This document shows positions 8,027 through 16,146 of a stretch of 64,000 nucleotides of DNA, one piece after another. Every line of letters begins with the position of its first letter. Position 1 is the stretch's first letter. Below the pieces are notes generated by a model, which saw only the letters and a list, made by a program, of their open reading frames with translations, was not told where the DNA came from and searched no databases. The stretch comes from JAJPHF01 sp035293805. GTDB lineage: Bacteria; Chloroflexota; UBA6077; JAJPHF01. The DNA lies in contig DATGMD010000063.1 in the NCBI GenBank assembly GCA_035293805.1, positions 6,797 to 70,796 of the forward strand, given 5' to 3'. The position numbers and the translations under genes are program-made.

Positions 8027-9130
8027 CTAGTGGGCCGCCACCGGGGCCGCCCCGGCCACCGCCCGCACGGCGTCGGCGGCGGCCTCCACGTCAGCCGCGC
8101 CAATGTGGCGGTGTGTGACCATCCGGATCGTCCATTCGTCGCGCGCGCCGGCCAGCACCCCGCGCTCCCGCAACCGCGCCGCGAACGCCGGGGCCGGGAT
8201 CCCGCTGGGCCGTGTGCGGAAGTTCACGATGTTCGTCTGCACCGTGTCCAGCTCGACCGCCACGCCCGGCACCGTCGCCAGGCGCTCCGCCAATAGCCAC
8301 GCGTGTCGATGGTCCTCGGCCAGGCGGTCCACCATCTGCTCCAGCGCGACCAGCCCGGCGGCCGCGAGGATGCCGGCCTGCCGCATTCCCCCGCCCAGCA
8401 GCTTGCGCGCCCGCCGCGCCGCCGCGATGAACGCCCGGCTGCCCACCAGCACCGAGCCAACCGGCGCGCTCAATCCCTTGGAGAGCGAGAACATCGCCGA
8501 GTCGGCGTCGGCTACCAGCGCGGCCGCGTCCACGCCCAGGGCGAGCGCGGCGTTGAAGATCCGCGCGCCGTCCACGTGGACCGGCACGCCGGCCGAGTGG
8601 GCCACGGCGCACACCGCGCGCATCGTCTCCAGCGGGATTACCGTGCCGCCGGCCCGATTGTGCGTGTTCTCGAGGCAGACCAGTCCCGTCCGCGGGAAGT
8701 GTACGTCCTCGCTGCGAATCGCCGCCGCCACCTCGGCCGGGTCCAGCGCCCCATGCTGCCCCCGCAGCGTGCGCGGCATCAGCGACCCCGCGACCGCCAT
8801 CCCGGCCGCCTCATAGTAGAAGATGTGCGACTCGGCCTCCAGAATGACCTCGTCGCCGCGCCGCGTGTGCGCCATCAGCGCGGCCAGGTTCGCCATCGTC
8901 CCCGACGGCAGCAGCAGCCCCGCCTCTTTGCCCAGGCGCGCGGCGGCCGCCTCTTCCAGCCGGCGCACGGTCGGGTCCTCGCCCATCACGTCGTCGCCCA
9001 CCGGCGCGCTCGCGATGGCCGCGTACATCTCCGCGGTCGGCCGCGTCACCGTGTCGCTGCGCAGGTCCACGGCGGGCTGCCGGGGCGCCGCTTGCTGCGC
9101 GCCGGCTGACGGGGCTTCCCGAGTAGCCAT
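8027..9130 (-). CDS. ltaE: low-specificity L-threonine aldolase
   Basis: This 367-residue PLP-dependent fold-type I enzyme begins the catalytic domain with DLRSDTVTRPT. It has GDDVMGEDPTVRRLE, the cofactor region HVDGARIFNAA and the Schiff-base lysine in SLSKGLSAPVGS (about Lys218). It cleaves L-threonine/allo-threonine to glycine and acetaldehyde. The first ~18 residues are a nonconserved extension, but GGAGAG upstream supports this start. It converges on the transporter gene with an 18-bp gap. Confidence 0.93.
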   Translation of the reverse strand: MATREAPSAGAQQAAPRQPAVDLRSDTVTRPTAEMYAAIASAPVGDDVMGEDPTVRRLEEAAAARLGKEAGLLLPSGTMANLAALMAHTRRGDEVILEAESHIFYYEAAGMAVAGSLMPRTLRGQHGALDPAEVAAAIRSEDVHFPRTGLVCLENTHNRAGGTVIPLETMRAVCAVAHSAGVPVHVDGARIFNAALALGVDAAALVADADSAMFSLSKGLSAPVGSVLVGSRAFIAAARRARKLLGGGMRQAGILAAAGLVALEQMVDRLAEDHRHAWLLAERLATVPGVAVELDTVQTNIVNFRTRPSGIPAPAFAARLRERGVLAGARDEWTIRMVTHRHIGAADVEAAADAVRAVAGAAPVAAH

Positions 9131-9187
9131 CAGTTCTCTCCGTTGCCTAAAGCGGGTTTCACCGGCCTTGCGCTATGAGGCAGAGCG

Positions 9188-9357
9188 TCGGCTCGTCCCC
9201 TACGCCCGGCCGGCGCCGCCTGGATCACTCATCCCGGCGAAGCAGACGTAGGGCAGGCCCGGGGCGCCCCACCGCGCGCGCTGTCGTAATGAGGATCACT
9301 CATCCCGGCGTAGCAGACGTAGGGCAGGGGCTCGTCCCCTGCCGCCCCGCCGGCTCT
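9188..9357. repeat. GTAGGGCAGGGG-type intergenic repeats (two tandem units)
   Basis: Two direct copies of a ~35-bp unit (GATCACTCATCCCGGCG, then AGCAGACGTAGGGCAGG) start at 9223 and 9294. The second continues into the palindromic GGGGCTCGTCCCC. A partial unit sits at 9190. Related palindromes occur at 33407, 43055, 52141, 52206 and 62017. This is the main content of the 290-bp gap between ltaE and the cysS-like gene. Confidence 0.7.
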
Positions 9358-9397
9358 GCTCGGCCCGATCATCCTGAAAACCGCTGTAGTCGCGCCG

Positions 9398-9430
9398 CCC
9401 GTCAGCACGCAGCACTCGGCACTCAGTACT
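9398..9430. repeat. short stop-codon-abutting repeat (variant)
   Basis: A block of AGCAC/ACTCGGCACTCAGTACT units runs up to and through the stop codon of the cysS-like gene (9423-9425). It is similar in style to the CTGATGGCTGA repeats elsewhere in this directon. Confidence 0.45.
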
Positions 9431-10673
9431 CCGGCCACACGGTGCCCGGCTGGCCGGCCAGCCGCAGACCAAGGACGCTGGCTAGCTCGTTCAGGAGCGA
9501 GGCGCGCCCGAGCGCCGCAGGGCCGATGGGATCGCTCTCCACCGCGGCGGCCAGATCCCGCAGCACCTCCACCGCCCCGGGCGTGTCCAGGTCCGCGTCC
9601 ATCGCCGCCTCGAAGCGCGCGCGGAAGTCGTCCGACGCGGGCACGATCGCCGCCTGTGCGCCGAGGGGGGTTGGCCCCTCGCCTGGCGCGGCCAGCGCTG
9701 CCACGGCCCGCAGCCGCTCCACCAGCGCGGCCGCCTCCGCCAGCCGCGCCTCCTCGAAGGTCAGGTGGGCGCGGTAGTGCTCCTGGGCCAGGTACAGCCG
9801 AATCGCGTCGCCCGAGTAGCGGGGCAGCAGCTCGCGCACCAGGACCAGGTTCCGCAGCGACTTGCTCATCTTCTCGCGGCCCGCGTACACCGTACCCGCG
9901 TACATCCAGAAGCGCACGAACGGCTGCACCCCGGTGTAGCACTCGGCCTGCACCCGCTCGCTCTCGTGGTGGCTAAAGATCAAGTCCTCCCCGCCGCCGT
10001 GGACGTCGATCGTCGTGCCGAGGTGCCGCAGTGCCATCGCCGTACACTCGATGTGCCAGCCTGGCCGCCCCGGCCCCCAGGGGCTGTCCCAGGTCGGCTC
10101 GCCGGGCGCCGCCGCCTGCCACATCAGGATGTCCAGCGGGTCTTCCTTGCGGGGGTCGTCGGGATCGAACCGCTCTTCGCGCAGCCGCGCGATCATCTGC
10201 TCGGGCGAGCGGCGGCTCAGCGTCCCGAAGTCGGACGCGCTCGCCGCCCGGAAGTACACGTTCCCCTCCCGAGCGTACGCCTGTCCCCGCGCCACAAGCG
10301 TTTGCGCGATCTCCAGCATCGTCGGCACTTCCTGCGTCGCGCGCGGCCACACGGCCGGCGGCAGCACGTTCAACGCCTCCATGTCCCGACGCAGGATCTC
10401 CAGGTTCTCCCGCGCCACCACGTCGTACGGTTTGCCTAGCTCCCGCGCCTTCCGGAGCAGGTCGTCGTCCACGTCCGTCACGTTCTGGACGTAGCGCACG
10501 TCGTGGCCCCGGTACCGCACGTACCGCTGAAGCAGGTCGTACACGACGTAACATCGTGCGTGGCCCAGGTGGGTGGTGTCGTAGGGTGTGACCCCGCAGA
10601 CGTACATGGTCATCGCCGGGCCTGCTGGCGCGAAGGGCTCCAGCCGCCGGCTGAGCGTGTTGTAGAGCTGCAT
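9423..10673 (-). CDS. cysS: cysteinyl-tRNA synthetase, MshC-like variant
   Basis: 416 residues, class I synthetase fold. Zinc ligands expected for CysS are present (Cys26, Cys210, His235, Glu239), as are the HLGHAR version of HIGH and an intact KMSKS (268-272). The HIGH region reads CGVTPYDTTHLGHAR, which is closer to mycothiol ligase MshC (CGITPYDATHLGHA) than to typical CysS (CGPTVYD..HIGNAR). The length also fits MshC (about 410) better than CysS (about 460). The C-terminal helical domain is short. I favour CysS by default because no other candidate is visible; MshC-type chemistry is the alternative. Confidence 0.85.
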   Translation of the reverse strand: MQLYNTLSRRLEPFAPAGPAMTMYVCGVTPYDTTHLGHARCYVVYDLLQRYVRYRGHDVRYVQNVTDVDDDLLRKARELGKPYDVVARENLEILRRDMEALNVLPPAVWPRATQEVPTMLEIAQTLVARGQAYAREGNVYFRAASASDFGTLSRRSPEQMIARLREERFDPDDPRKEDPLDILMWQAAAPGEPTWDSPWGPGRPGWHIECTAMALRHLGTTIDVHGGGEDLIFSHHESERVQAECYTGVQPFVRFWMYAGTVYAGREKMSKSLRNLVLVRELLPRYSGDAIRLYLAQEHYRAHLTFEEARLAEAAALVERLRAVAALAAPGEGPTPLGAQAAIVPASDDFRARFEAAMDADLDTPGAVEVLRDLAAAVESDPIGPAALGRASLLNELASVLGLRLAGQPGTVWPEY

Positions 10674-10720
10674 GCACCCCCCGCGTGGCTGGCGGCGGCA
10701 TGGTGGCTAGGCGCGCCAGC

Positions 10721-10746
10721 GGCCCGCCCCCGTGTCGGGGCGGGCC
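10721..10746. terminator. GC-rich hairpin between the split-barrel and cysS-like genes
   Basis: GGCCCGCCCC (10721-10730) and GGGGCGGGCC (10737-10746) are a perfect 10-bp inverted repeat with a 6-base loop. No T-run follows on the minus strand, so it may be an attenuating or mRNA-stabilising hairpin rather than a strong terminator. Confidence 0.4.
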
Positions 10747-10784
10747 GCCATACTTTACCGCGCGCAGCGCCCGGAGCGGGACTT

Positions 10785-11261
10785 CTACAGCGGTAGCTCC
10801 TGACGGTTGCTGAAGCCGCGCGCGTTGTCCAGATAGTAGAGGCGCTCGGGACGCAGGCGCCAGAGGCGGATGTCGAAGCTCTTGCCCGCGATCTGCACGC
10901 CTTGGAGCAGCTGGCCGGGCGACAGGAACTGCTTCACGAACGGGTACTTGCCGAGGTAAGCCGCCAGCGCTCGCGCCAGCTCCAGCTTGCCGGTGACCTC
11001 GACGGCGTGCCCCTCTAGCTGGACCCCCTTGATCTGCTGCCAGTCGCGGTAGTCCTCGTTGATCGTGCCCGCCACGCGCGCGTTCGCCAGCAGGTTCTGG
11101 CAGTGCCGCGTCTTCGGCTCCGACAGGAAATACAGGTCAGTACCGACGTTGGCGTAGAACACGGTCGCCGCCCACGGCACCCCCGCCTGCGCCGTCGCGA
11201 GCGACACCGTGTTGTGCGCGGCCAGATACGCCAGCACCCGCTCCCGCAGCTCGTCGCTCAT
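10785..11261 (-). CDS. pyridoxamine 5'-phosphate oxidase-like split-barrel flavoprotein
   Basis: This 158-residue protein has the FMN-binding split-barrel pattern: LAAHNTVSLATAQAGVPWAATVFYANVGTDLYFLS, then RHCQNLLANARVAGTI and the C-terminal RLWRLRPERLYYLDN. This resembles the YhbP/UPF0306 and general-stress FMN families. The substrate is unknown. The start codon overlaps the stop of the DUF120 gene (ATGA), so the two are translationally coupled; both relate to FMN. Confidence 0.85.
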   Translation of the reverse strand: MSDELRERVLAYLAAHNTVSLATAQAGVPWAATVFYANVGTDLYFLSEPKTRHCQNLLANARVAGTINEDYRDWQQIKGVQLEGHAVEVTGKLELARALAAYLGKYPFVKQFLSPGQLLQGVQIAGKSFDIRLWRLRPERLYYLDNARGFSNRQELPL

Positions 11262-11845
11262 TCCGCCGCGCCCTCACCCCCGCCCTCTCCCAGGGGGAGA
11301 GGGGGAGAAGCATCGCTGCCACCCGGCCCGGCAAGCCCCTCTCCCCCTGGGAGAGGGGTTGGGGTGAGGGCCTCCGGCACCGTCAAGACGGTTACCACCA
11401 CCCGGTCCCCCGGCTGCAAGCCCAGCGCGTCCCGCACGCGCACTGCCGCCACCAGCTCCAGCTTGTCGGCCGGGTAGTCGGGCACGTGAGGCACCACAAT
11501 CGCCGCCGGCACGTCCTCGATGCGGGCGGGGAAGCAGTACCCCACGCAGTACGTGCCTCCCGCGGCGTCGGCCGAGCCGCCACCAGCCGCCGCGCTCGCG
11601 GCGGCTGGTGGCGGCTCGATAGGCACGCCGCTGGGGACACCGTCGGGGGCGTCGGGAGCCGCGCGCAGCCGCGCCAGCCGCGCCAGTCCCGCCGGGTCCT
11701 GCACTTGCAGGTTCACGGTGCCTGGCCACACGTCCAGCCCCAGCTTGCGCTGGAACTGCTCGCGCACCCACGGCAGCTCGGTAAACTGTGCGGCAACCCG
11801 CAGGCCGTCGCGCAGCACGCCCTCGATCGTAAAGTCACCAGCCAT
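11258..11845 (-). CDS. DUF120-family protein, CTP-dependent riboflavin kinase-like
   Basis: 195 residues. The N-terminal and central parts match the archaeal-type RibK/DUF120 fold: GVLRDGLRVAAQF, KLGLDVWPGTVNLQV, YCVGYCFPARIE and DYPADKLELVAAVRVRDALG. These enzymes phosphorylate riboflavin to FMN using CTP. The last ~40 residues (TPTPLPGGEGLAGPGG onward) are the translation of an intergenic palindromic repeat and not part of the fold; an internal repeat also encodes the Ala/Ser/Gly linker near 11570-11610. The start codon lies inside a CTGATGGCT repeat. Between UbiD and an FMN protein, a role in supplying FMN for prenyl-FMN is plausible. Confidence 0.8.
   Translation of the reverse strand: MAGDFTIEGVLRDGLRVAAQFTELPWVREQFQRKLGLDVWPGTVNLQVQDPAGLARLARLRAAPDAPDGVPSGVPIEPPPAAASAAAGGGSADAAGGTYCVGYCFPARIEDVPAAIVVPHVPDYPADKLELVAAVRVRDALGLQPGDRVVVTVLTVPEALTPTPLPGGEGLAGPGGSDASPPLPLGEGGGEGAAE
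11267..11376. repeat. long inverted repeat of the CCCTCACCCC/GGGGTGAGGG family, in coding sequence
   Basis: Arms of about 37 bp (CCCTCACCCCCGCCCTCTCC start; GGGGTTGGGGTGAGGGC end) face each other around a ~35-bp centre. The unit is read in frame as the C-terminus of the DUF120 protein. Related units occur at 28736, 31566 and 37687. Confidence 0.75.
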
Positions 11846-11910
11846 CAGCTATCCGCCGTCAGCCTGCAGCCACCTAGCCGCCTCCTGATGGCTGACGGCT
11901 GATGGCCGAC
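11843..11910. repeat. CTGATGGCTGA-type repeat containing a start codon (copy 2)
   Basis: AGCCATCAG (11842-11850) is mirrored by CTGATGGCT about 40 bp away. The ATG of the DUF120 gene (11845 on the minus strand) is the ATG inside CTGATGGCT. Confidence 0.65.
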
Positions 11911-11912
11911 AG

Positions 11913-13355
11913 CTACTTCAGGATCCAGCCCCACTTCTCGCGCGTCTCGCGCTTGTACTCGGGGCTAGGCCCGATCGGCTCGGGGAACTGGTCGCGCCAC
12001 TCGTACGGCCGGCAGGCGTCGATGATCAGGCGCGAGTTGAACCCCTTCTCGTCGGGATGGATGGCCGGATCGAGCGGGCCCGACCAGGCGCGATGGATGA
12101 TGTCCAGCGAGCGCTCGGGATCGGCTCGCGTCACCACCGCCCACATCACCTCGTTCAGGTCGCTGATGTCGATGTCGTCGTCCACCACAATCACCAGCCG
12201 GCCGAGATACGCGCCCGCTCGGCACATCGCCGCCACGTGCCCCGCCTGCCGCGCGTGGCCCGGGTACCGCTGCTTGATCGCGACGACGTTCAGTAGCCGG
12301 CAGCCGCCGACGCCGTGGCACCACACCCCCGTCACGTCCGGCACGCCCGCTCGCTGCATCTCCCGCTGGATCAGCGCCGAGCGCAGGTAGATACGGTAGC
12401 GGTGCGCCTCGTAGGGCGGCTTCTCCGGCGGGCAGCCGAGCAGGATCGGGTCGTTGCGGTGATAGATCGCCTTCACCTCGACGACCGGCTCCTCGCGGCT
12501 GCCGCTGGCGTAGTAGCCGGTCCACTCGCCGAACGGCCCCTCCAGCAGCTTGCTGTTCGGGTGGGCCAAGCCCTCCAGCACGATCTCCGCGTTCGCCGGA
12601 ATCGGCAGGCCAGTGTACTTGCCGCGGATCATCTCCAGCGGCTCACCGAACAGCCCCCCCAGCCACTCGTACTCCGACATGCCGTAGGCGATCTCGAGCG
12701 TGCTCGCCACGAATAGCGCGGGCGTCGGGCCGACGATCAACGCTACCGGCATCGGCTCGCCCTTGGTGAAGTACTTGTCCCGGTGCTGGCGGCCGTGCTT
12801 GCCCGGCGAGATGTACAGCCCAACCCGCTTCGCGTCGTGGACCATCACCCGGTAGGTGCCCAGGTTGATCCAGTCCGAGTCGGGATCCTTGGTCACGTCC
12901 ACGGTGCCGGTGCCGATGTAGCGGCCCCCATCCTCGGGGTGCCACTTCGGGGTGGGGAACTTCAGCACGTCGACGTCGTCGCCTTCGAGCACGTTCTCCA
13001 TGACGGGGCCGGTCTCCACGAACTGCACCGGCCGCGGCGTCATGTTCTCCATCTTGTCGATGAACCAGGCCTTCAGCTCCTCCGCGCTCATCTGCGGGTC
13101 GAAGCCGAGGGTCACGCCCAGCCGCGACTTGTTGCCGTTCGCGTTCACCAGGATGCGGCGCCCCTGCGGGTAGCCCGGGATGTTGTCGAACAACACCGCC
13201 GGCGACTCGTCGGTGTGGTGCAGCATCTCGGTGATGCGGCCGATGTCCTCCTGCCAGGAGGCGCCATCGATTCGGCGCAGCTCGCCCATTGCGTCGACGC
13301 GGTCCAGCCACTCGCGGGTGTCGAGGTGCAGGGTGCGGGGTTGGGTTTGCGCCAT
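11913..13355 (-). CDS. ubiD: UbiD-family prenyl-FMN-dependent (de)carboxylase
   Basis: About 480 residues, the usual length for UbiD/Fdc enzymes. The first ~100 residues contain NIPGYPQGRRILVNANGNKSRLGVTLG. Later come LIVGPTPALFVAST, GPFGEWTGYY, HRNDPILLG and the Fe/Mn-prFMN binding-region signature VVDDDIDISDLNEVMWAVVTR. These enzymes reversibly decarboxylate aromatic or alpha,beta-unsaturated acids. I chose the ATG at 13355 (GGAAGGGGAG upstream) over an ATG 30 bases earlier. It follows the ABC ATPase and precedes the DUF120 gene. Confidence 0.93.
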   Translation of the reverse strand: MAQTQPRTLHLDTREWLDRVDAMGELRRIDGASWQEDIGRITEMLHHTDESPAVLFDNIPGYPQGRRILVNANGNKSRLGVTLGFDPQMSAEELKAWFIDKMENMTPRPVQFVETGPVMENVLEGDDVDVLKFPTPKWHPEDGGRYIGTGTVDVTKDPDSDWINLGTYRVMVHDAKRVGLYISPGKHGRQHRDKYFTKGEPMPVALIVGPTPALFVASTLEIAYGMSEYEWLGGLFGEPLEMIRGKYTGLPIPANAEIVLEGLAHPNSKLLEGPFGEWTGYYASGSREEPVVEVKAIYHRNDPILLGCPPEKPPYEAHRYRIYLRSALIQREMQRAGVPDVTGVWCHGVGGCRLLNVVAIKQRYPGHARQAGHVAAMCRAGAYLGRLVIVVDDDIDISDLNEVMWAVVTRADPERSLDIIHRAWSGPLDPAIHPDEKGFNSRLIIDACRPYEWRDQFPEPIGPSPEYKRETREKWGWILK

Positions 13356-13384
13356 GGAAACTCCCCTTCCGCGAACAGTAATCA

Positions 13385-13445
13385 ACCACCAGCCATCGGC
13401 GCGCTCGACGCCGCCGACGACTGGTGGCTGATGGCTGGCCGCTAG
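13385..13445. repeat. CTGATGGCTGA-type repeat (copy 3)
   Basis: CCAGCCATC and GATGGCTGG arms, with nested ACCACCAG/CTGGTGGCT, fill the gap between the ABC ATPase stop codon (13446) and the ubiD ribosome site. Confidence 0.6.
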
Positions 13446-14276
13446 CTACTCGGCGGCGACGGCCTGCGGCTCGTCGAGCAGGAACTGCCCGCTCTTGCGG
13501 ACCTCCTCCTCGATAAGCGTCCAGATCTCGTCCAGGTACTTCAGGAAGATGGGCTCCCGCTTCACGTGCAGCGTGCGCGGCCGCGGGATGTCGACGTCGA
13601 AGATCGCCTTGATACGCCCGGGCCGCGCGCTCATCACGACAACGCGGTCCGCGAGGAAGATGGCCTCGTCGATCTGGTGCGTAATGAAGAGCACCGTCTT
13701 CCGAGTCGCGTTCCACACCTTCAGCAGCTCTTGCTGCATGAACTCGCGCGTCTGCGCGTCCAGTGCCGCGAACGGCTCGTCCATCAGCAGGATCTCCGGG
13801 TCGGCCGCCAGCGCGCGCGCCAGGTTCGCACGTTGCTGCATGCCGCCCGACAGCTCGTGCGGGTACGCTTCCTCGAAGCCCTCCAGCCCCACGAGCGACA
13901 CGTAGCGCTGTACGCGCTCCTTGGCCTCCTTGTTCATCGCGCCACGCAGCTCGAGGCCGTAGGCCACGTTCTTAAAGACCGTCCGCCACGGCAGTAGCGA
14001 GGCGTGCTGGAACACCATGGCCCGATCGTGCCCGGGCTTCGTGATCAGCCGGTCGTCGAGCCGAATCTCGCCGCCGTTGATCGGCAGCAGCCCGTCGACG
14101 GCGTTGAGGAAGGTGGTCTTGCCGCAGCCGCTGGGCCCGCAGATCGCCAGGAACTCGCCCTCGTAGATCTGCAGGTTCAGGTTGTCCACGGCTAGCACGC
14201 GGCGGCCCGTCCGGGGCGTGAAGTACTCGATCATGACGCCCTTCGCGTCGAGCTTAACCACGTCAGATACTGGCAC
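13446..14276 (-). CDS. ABC transporter ATP-binding protein, NitT/TauT (SsuB/TauB) family
   Basis: 276 residues. Walker A GPSGCGKTT, Q-loop VFQHASLLPW, signature LSGGMQQRANLARAL, Walker B ILLMDEPFAALDAQ and switch histidine FITHQIDEA are all present. The C-terminal extension (LHVKREPIFLKYLDEIWTLIEEEV) is typical of aromatic/sulfonate/nitrate importer ATPases. It overlaps the CoA-ligase gene by 14 bp. No permease or binding protein is adjacent; the nearest permease is at 22967, on the other strand. It is a close paralogue of the ATPase at 23970. Confidence 0.93.
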   Translation of the reverse strand: MPVSDVVKLDAKGVMIEYFTPRTGRRVLAVDNLNLQIYEGEFLAICGPSGCGKTTFLNAVDGLLPINGGEIRLDDRLITKPGHDRAMVFQHASLLPWRTVFKNVAYGLELRGAMNKEAKERVQRYVSLVGLEGFEEAYPHELSGGMQQRANLARALAADPEILLMDEPFAALDAQTREFMQQELLKVWNATRKTVLFITHQIDEAIFLADRVVVMSARPGRIKAIFDVDIPRPRTLHVKREPIFLKYLDEIWTLIEEEVRKSGQFLLDEPQAVAAE

Positions 14277-15897
14277 CTTCTCGCTCCTCTTGTGTCTGGC
14301 TCAACTGGCGCAGCCGGAACCGCTGCGTCTTGCCAGTCGCCGTCTTCGGTAGCTCCGCCACGAACTCGATCCAGCGGGGGTACTTGAAGGGGGCGATATG
14401 AGACTTTACAAAATCCTTCAGCTCCTCGGCCAGCGCCGGGCTCGGCTCCTGTCCGGCTTGCAAGACCACGAACGCCCGCGGCTTGGTAAGCCCGTCCGCG
14501 TCGGTGGCGCCGATGACCCCTGCCTCCAGCACGGCCGCGTGCTCCACTAGCGTGTTCTCGATCTCGACCGGCGACACCCACTGGCCGCCCACCTTCAGCA
14601 TGTCGTCCGCGCGCCCGGCGTACCAGTAGTAGCCCTCGTCGTCCACCCAGTACTTATCGCCGGTGCGGATCCACTCGCCCAAAATCGTCTGCTTCGTCCG
14701 CTCGTGCTTGTTCCAGTAGTAGGCGCACGTGCTGTCCCCCTTGATCACCAGGTTGCCGATCTCCCGCGCCGGCACCGGCTGGCCCTCTTCGTCCAGCACC
14801 CGCGCCTCGTAGCCCGGCACCAGCTGGCCGCTGCTGCCCGGCCGCACGGCGCCAGGGCGATTGGAGATGAAGATGTGGAGGATCTCCGTGCTCCCGATCC
14901 CGTCCAGGATCTCCACGCCGAACCGCTCGCGCCAGCGCTCGAAGATCGCCGGCGGCAGCGCCTCGCCCGCCGACACGCACAGGCGCACCGAGCCGAAGTC
15001 CGGCGCGTCTTCGTACGCCAAACATTGCGCGTAGCTCGTCGGCACCGAGAAGAACAGCGTCGGCCGCGCGCTCTCCACCACCTCGAAGATGCGGGCCGGC
15101 TCCGGCCGGCCCGGGTACAGAATGGTCGTCGCGCCAACGCTGAACGGAAAGTACAGTGCGTTGCCCAGGCCATAGGCGAAGAACAGCTTCGCCACCGAGA
15201 ACGTGCGGTCGTCCGGGCCGATGCCGAGCACGCCGCGGGCGTAATTCTCCGCGCAGTACACCATGTCGTGGTGCAGGTGTACGGCCCCCTTCGGAAAGCC
15301 CGTCGTCCCCGAGCTGTATAGCCAGAACGCGGCGTCGTCCTTGCTCGTCGGCTCCGCCTCCAGCTCGGCCGACGACGTGGCGAGCAACGGCCAGAACGAC
15401 ACCTGTCCCTCGTGCGGCAGGACGCCGCTGGCCGCGGCGTCCCGGTCGACCACGATCACGTGGCGCAGGAAGCGCAGCTCCTCGCGCGGGATCGCCTCGA
15501 TCACGGGCAGCAGCGGCTCGCTGATCACCAACACGACCGCCCGCGAGTCCGTCAGCAGGTAGTGGTAGTCCTCGGGCCGCAAGTTCGTGTTCGTCGGGAT
15601 CGGTACGGCGCCAATCTTCATCGCGCCGAAGAAGGCGTACACGAACTCCGGGCTATCCAGCAGCAGCAAGAGCACCCGTTGCTCGATGCCCACGCCGAGA
15701 CGCCGCAGCGCGTTGCCGAACCGATTCACGTTCTCGGCGACCTGCGCGTACGTGATCTCCTGGCCCTCGTAGACGATCGCCGGCTGCCCGCCGCGCCCCT
15801 CGTCCACGTGCCGGTCGACCAGCCACGTCGCCGCATTGAATTGCTCGGGAACGTCCACGCCCGCCCCTGCCGCCGGCCCCTCGGCCATCTCGGTCAT
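14263..15897 (-). CDS. benzoate-CoA ligase family acyl-AMP synthetase
   Basis: About 544 residues from ATG 15897 (an upstream ATG at 15957 is within repeats). Adenylate-forming motifs: YSSGTTGFPKGAVHLH (P-loop), GEALPPAIFERW, DGIGSTEILHIFISN (A5), WIRTGDKYW, GRADDMLKVGGQWVSPVEIE (hinge) and the catalytic lysine near LPKTATGKTQR. FNAATWLVDRHV at the start and the STEILHIFISN motif are typical of benzoate/hydroxybenzoate-CoA ligases. It should convert an aromatic acid, CoA and ATP to aroyl-CoA in the cytoplasm. Confidence 0.9.
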   Translation of the reverse strand: MTEMAEGPAAGAGVDVPEQFNAATWLVDRHVDEGRGGQPAIVYEGQEITYAQVAENVNRFGNALRRLGVGIEQRVLLLLLDSPEFVYAFFGAMKIGAVPIPTNTNLRPEDYHYLLTDSRAVVLVISEPLLPVIEAIPREELRFLRHVIVVDRDAAASGVLPHEGQVSFWPLLATSSAELEAEPTSKDDAAFWLYSSGTTGFPKGAVHLHHDMVYCAENYARGVLGIGPDDRTFSVAKLFFAYGLGNALYFPFSVGATTILYPGRPEPARIFEVVESARPTLFFSVPTSYAQCLAYEDAPDFGSVRLCVSAGEALPPAIFERWRERFGVEILDGIGSTEILHIFISNRPGAVRPGSSGQLVPGYEARVLDEEGQPVPAREIGNLVIKGDSTCAYYWNKHERTKQTILGEWIRTGDKYWVDDEGYYWYAGRADDMLKVGGQWVSPVEIENTLVEHAAVLEAGVIGATDADGLTKPRAFVVLQAGQEPSPALAEELKDFVKSHIAPFKYPRWIEFVAELPKTATGKTQRFRLRQLSQTQEEREGASI

Positions 15898-15899
15898 TC

Positions 15900-16146
15900 C
15901 CCCGAACCCATCCCCCCTGCTAGCGCCCCAATCGGGGGGCGGCCGGCGCCCGCCCACTCCCCAACCCGTCCCCCGCCAGCGCCCGAGCCGGGGGGCACGG
16001 GTGGTGGCCTCCCGACTCCCCTAGTCCATCCCCTGCCACCGCCCGAGCCGGGAGAGGTGCCAGATCCCCCCACCTCCCCTAGTCCATCCCTTGCCAGCGC
16101 ACGAGCCGGGGGGCTTGGGGGGGGCCCCCAATTCCCTCTTAATCCA
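15900..16146. repeat. ~60-bp degenerate tandem repeat derived from the ubiX 3' end
   Basis: A unit starting CATCCCCTGCCACCGCCCGAG recurs at about 15908, 15967, 16027, 16085 and 16145 (spacing 58-60 bp). The last copy is the real 3' end of ubiX (codons for QRWQGMD and stop). Two of the downstream units keep an in-phase CTAG/stop-like triplet beside the motif. The array fills the gap up to the CoA-ligase start and is read as Gly-rich frames in several directions. Confidence 0.75.
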
